Assembly: GCA_002917775.1 (NCBI GenBank)
Contig: KZ627155.1
Location: 994,716-1,028,009, forward strand
Length of the DNA stretch: 33,294 nucleotides
From: Glaciozyma antarctica PI12
Lineage: Eukaryota; Basidiomycota; Microbotryomycetes; Kriegeriales; Camptobasidiaceae
Reading direction: 5' to 3'
Shown one piece after another: positions 30,787 to 33,294 of this stretch. Within the stretch, counting starts at the first letter, position 1. Each line of letters starts with the position of its first letter. Both the position numbers and the translations under genes were made by a program. The notes beneath the pieces are model-generated. The model was given only the letters and a program-made list of their open reading frames with translations, made no database searches and had not been told where the DNA came from.

Positions 30787-32718
30787 TCAACAGCTATTCC
30801 ATCCCTCTACAACACGGCGAAGATACCACAATAGCATACTCCCGAAAAGGAATGCCGCTTTCCCAGTCTTGAGGTGCTGGTCATCTTCTGGAGACGTTGC
30901 ACGTGGTCAGCAACTTGAGGAAGGAGAAGCGCGAGCAAGGCGAGTACGCACTGTACTGGTCTTCGCCGCTCAAAAGTGATGCCCCTGCAAAGAGATTGCG
31001 GGTAGTCATCAGTACCGGCCTTGATATACCTGGAGGAGAAGGGGGGGAAGGAGCACAAGGAGAAGACGCACACTCGAACACAGGCACGCCTAATTGTCGC
31101 AGGACCGCGCGAATGCTTGAATTCAGCTGGAACACGCCGACGTTGCCGCCGTTCCTATTCGTGGCGTGCGCTTGACCTGGGAGAGCTGTCAGCCGACTTC
31201 GCCAGAAAAGACGAGATTGGAAAGGGAACGTACCGAGTCGAAACATGATCTTCGCGTCGGGAAAGGCCTCCTGGAAGATGCGCACGTACGTCGCTACCCT
31301 ACCACGATGCCATTCAAGCTCATTCCATGTTAGAGGTCGCTCTTCCGCTTCGAGAGACGCGCCTCGTCCGTAGTGGCGAGCATGAAGCGACAAAAAAACG
31401 AAGGTCCTGCAATCGTGGCTGTGCCGTAAGCTCGAGCTTTCGTAGCGCAGTCTAGAGATAGACGCACCCAGAAAAATGAATTGAGGATAATCAAGTCAGG
31501 AGAACCAATCTCTTCAATGTCCGGCAGGAAGAGGGCGGTCAGGCGTGCCTCAACTGAGGTGGGCGCAGGATTGTCGATAAAGCCCCCTGGCTGCTCAGGA
31601 ATGTACCACGTCTCATCCTCCTCCGCAAGCCCGTAGTGGAACCAAGAAGCGACAGTCAACCCCAGATCCTGAAGAGGGTGTCAATGAGAACAACTCGCTC
31701 GCTCCCGCAGGAAGACCGCGCGCTCAACGTACTGGGATTCGACACGAGGCCTTGACGTGGAAGTGAGGTATTGCGAGAACGCTTCCCGCAGCTTCGTGCT
31801 GTTGACAGAACCCCACCCTGCGATCGGAACCAGGTGCGTCGTTAGCTCACCGCTCCCTTGCTCCCCTCCGCCTAACTCACACGTTCGACCTGTCGTGGCT
31901 GTGTGATACTTATTCAGCTCCCGATACCTTCTCAAACCAGGCGTGCGACGTACGAATCGCCAACGAAGACCACCGTGCGGTTGCGCGCGAAAGAAAGAGC
32001 TGGGTTGGTGCCTGGATTCGGTTCTTGCAGAAGACGGTTGAATGTTGGTGCGACGTGTTTAAGGGCAGAGGGAGGAGGAGAGAGCGCGTCGGAGAGAGGG
32101 GGAGTGAGGGAGGTGGCCAGCAATGTCGACGGCGTGAGGGGGATCCATCTGCACCATCAGCGGTCAGCTCTTACGGCACACCTCTTCCAGCCAGCGTAAA
32201 CGCCCACCTCATCTCCTCCGCCACATCTTTCTCGCCGCGCCAGATGTCTGTGCCGTGCTCGTTAGCAGGGGCCCGCTGGAGAGGACGCAGGAGGAGGGGC
32301 GCGTCGAGCAAGTGCGTGGAGAGAAAGGCACGGCTGCTTCTACCGAGCTGCCTGAACTGCACAGACTGGTGCCGCTTGACGCGAGCTCGCCAGAGGGAAG
32401 AGCTTACAGCCGGAAGGAGCGACGAACGGGTCGGACAAGCACTCAGGCGCGCTGGTGCTCCCCTCGCCTCCTGCAGGCAGTCGACGCTGTATCCGATCTC
32501 CGTGTGACACCTGCGAAGCTCTTTGAGGATCCGCTTTGATTGGTGAATGAAGCACGCACGACCAGGAGGACTGCGAGGATCCCGGCAGTCACCCAGCCCG
32601 CACGTCGCGTCGCGAAGAGGTGCGGCTGAAGGGGCGCGCTGGGCGGAAGGTACTCTTCTTCCTCTGACGGGGCTTGAGTGTAGTCGCCACGCTCTGAAAG
32701 TTGTATTGAAGGGGGCAT
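30787..32718 (-). CDS. Type II membrane SGNH/PC-esterase-like protein
   Basis: A cytoplasmic tail (MPPSIQLSERGDYTQAPSEE) is followed by one membrane anchor (WVTAGILAVLLVV, about residues 42-55), the topology of Golgi/ER enzymes of the PC-esterase/TBL class that add or remove O-acetyl groups on polysaccharides. Luminal blocks: a GCKLFPL stretch (the GCxLHP block of the family), the GDS nucleophile motif in RTVVFVGDSYVARL, PDLIILNSFFWDLRFLSLHA (the helix block), LTWNELEWHRGRVATYVRIF, LNSSIRAVLRQLGVPVFE, and the C-terminal DDQHLKTGKAA carrying the Asp/His pair of the DxxH motif. It ends YLRRVVEGWNSC. About nine exons; those at 32130-32340 are not resolved. Odd: the frame must change after GDSYVARL (about 31935) and at a run of seven A (plus strand, about 31392-31398). 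Substrate unknown; fungal cell-wall or capsule-like glycan is an inference. Confidence 0.65.
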
Positions 32719-33090
32719 CGGTCGGTACTAGGTCAACAGAGGGAAGGAGCTGCCTCTCCGACGCTCCGACTGTGGGGCCCGTGCGCGCGTTTCATGCGCC
32801 ATCTTTCAAGCTGACAGTGGTCGCTGGCCTTGGGGTGGGAACGAGGGACGGTCATGGTGCTTTAGAAGATGATGGACTGGACAGAAGGGGGGAGTAGCTA
32901 GGTAGGGGAGGGGAGGGTAGAAAGAATGTCAATGGGCCCGGAGGGACGCAGGCCAGCCTGGGGGCAGTGGCGTGAGGCGGCACACAGGTGGTCTGGTGTA
33001 GGAAGAAGAAGGTGAGAGGGCGTGGGCAGGATCCTCTGGCAGTGGAAGTAAGCGAGTTCGTAGGATGAGGCTTCGCAGCCGCTACTGGAA

Positions 33091-33109
33091 GGCTCTGGGT
33101 TAAAGAGCC
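33091..33109. repeat. Short hairpin
   Basis: GGCTCT and AGAGCC form a perfect 6-bp stem around a 7-nt loop (GGGTTAA). It is too short to name and could be chance. Confidence 0.3.
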
Positions 33110-33156
33110 AACACTAGAGCGGCAGCGAGGACAGGACCAAGGTGTGCGTTTGGATT

Positions 33157-33240
33157 CCTGAGGTTCTCGTCAGCTAGGCTGGCGAGAAACCGTGAGGAAG
33201 ACGTACCTGAGGTTCTCGTCAGCTAGGCTGGAGAGAAACC
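33157..33240. repeat. Two 35-bp direct repeats, second one palindromic
   Basis: Units 33157-33191 and 33206-33240 differ at one base (GGCGAG versus GGAGAG) and start 49 bp apart. Each begins CCTGAGGTTCTCGTCAGCTA. The second, with the next five bases, ends AAACCTCAGG, so it can fold on itself (CCTGAGGTT pairs with AACCTCAGG). The repeat lies at the end of the window and could continue as a longer array outside. No coding sequence overlaps it. Confidence 0.8.
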
Positions 33241-33294
33241 TCAGGCGACGTTGACTTCAAAGCTACACTAAACAAATCTCCCAAGGTCTGCTTG

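Larger units (their letters stand above)
32719..33294. other. Right flank, no gene supported
   Basis: Upstream of the SGNH gene. I see no frame with the window's codon bias or splice signals. It holds a small perfect hairpin and a 35-bp direct repeat, listed separately. It may be the promoter of the SGNH gene plus the edge of the next locus. Confidence 0.4.

Noticed and set aside
33091-33109. Hairpin as a tRNA or other RNA gene
   Set aside because: Only a 6-bp stem; no tRNA arms or box A/B pattern around it.
1-33294. Biosynthetic, defence or mobile-element cluster
   Set aside because: No transposase, reverse transcriptase, integrase, terminal repeats, CRISPR-like array or pathway-specific enzymes were seen; gene content is housekeeping.

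Overview
The window looks like a chromosome segment from a GC-rich, intron-dense basidiomycete yeast, most likely Pucciniomycotina/Microbotryomycetes (Rhodotorula/Rhodosporidium-like). The grounds are introns of mostly 45-70 nt with a dominant GTGCGT/GTGAGT donor, CTGAC/CTAAC-type branch sites and CAG/TAG acceptors; strong preference for C- and G-ending codons; tight spacing of genes on both strands; and fungal housekeeping gene families. The genus is inference. I see no mobile element, viral relic, CRISPR array, tRNA or rRNA.

Layout: 1-1239 no supported gene; 1240-1422 (-) a 38-residue very basic protein; 1781-4085 (+) NOC4; 4137-7088 (-) proline-rich RING-H2 protein; 7235-8460 (+) DUF1769/Duc1 family; 8501-11687 (-) two-RRM poly-Q RNA-binding protein; 11960-13072 (+) mitochondrial ribosomal protein uS5m; 13230-15673 (+) actin-interacting protein 1; 15893-20016 (-) symplekin/Pta1; 20103-20728 (+) V-ATPase subunit G; 20815-22658 (-) G3BP-like NTF2+RRM protein; 22912-23896 (-) RNPS1-like SR protein; 23973-25061 (+) NCBP3-like cap-binding protein; 25129-29022 (-) Sec24; 29134-30430 (+) Pep12-type syntaxin; 30787-32718 (-) type II membrane SGNH/PC-esterase-like protein; 32719-33294 no gene, with a short direct repeat near the end.

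Strands mostly alternate, giving six divergent pairs with 76-358 bp between start codons and convergent pairs whose stops are often less than 90 bp apart. The genes are not a pathway. Five of them act on RNA (symplekin, G3BP-like, RNPS1-like, NCBP3-like, poly-Q RRM), two on ribosome making (NOC4, uS5m) and three on the endomembrane system (Sec24, Pep12, V-ATPase G).

The features that stand out are: a perfect 21-bp inverted repeat that contains both start codons of the RING/DUF1769 divergent pair; two genes whose first coding exon is only the ATG, followed by the same donor GTAACT; a GC-AG intron; a roughly 110-bp polypurine tract; a compact promoter shared by two nuclear mRNP genes; and recurring single-base reading-frame breaks in otherwise conserved host genes. 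The frame breaks are more likely base-level sequence errors than biology.
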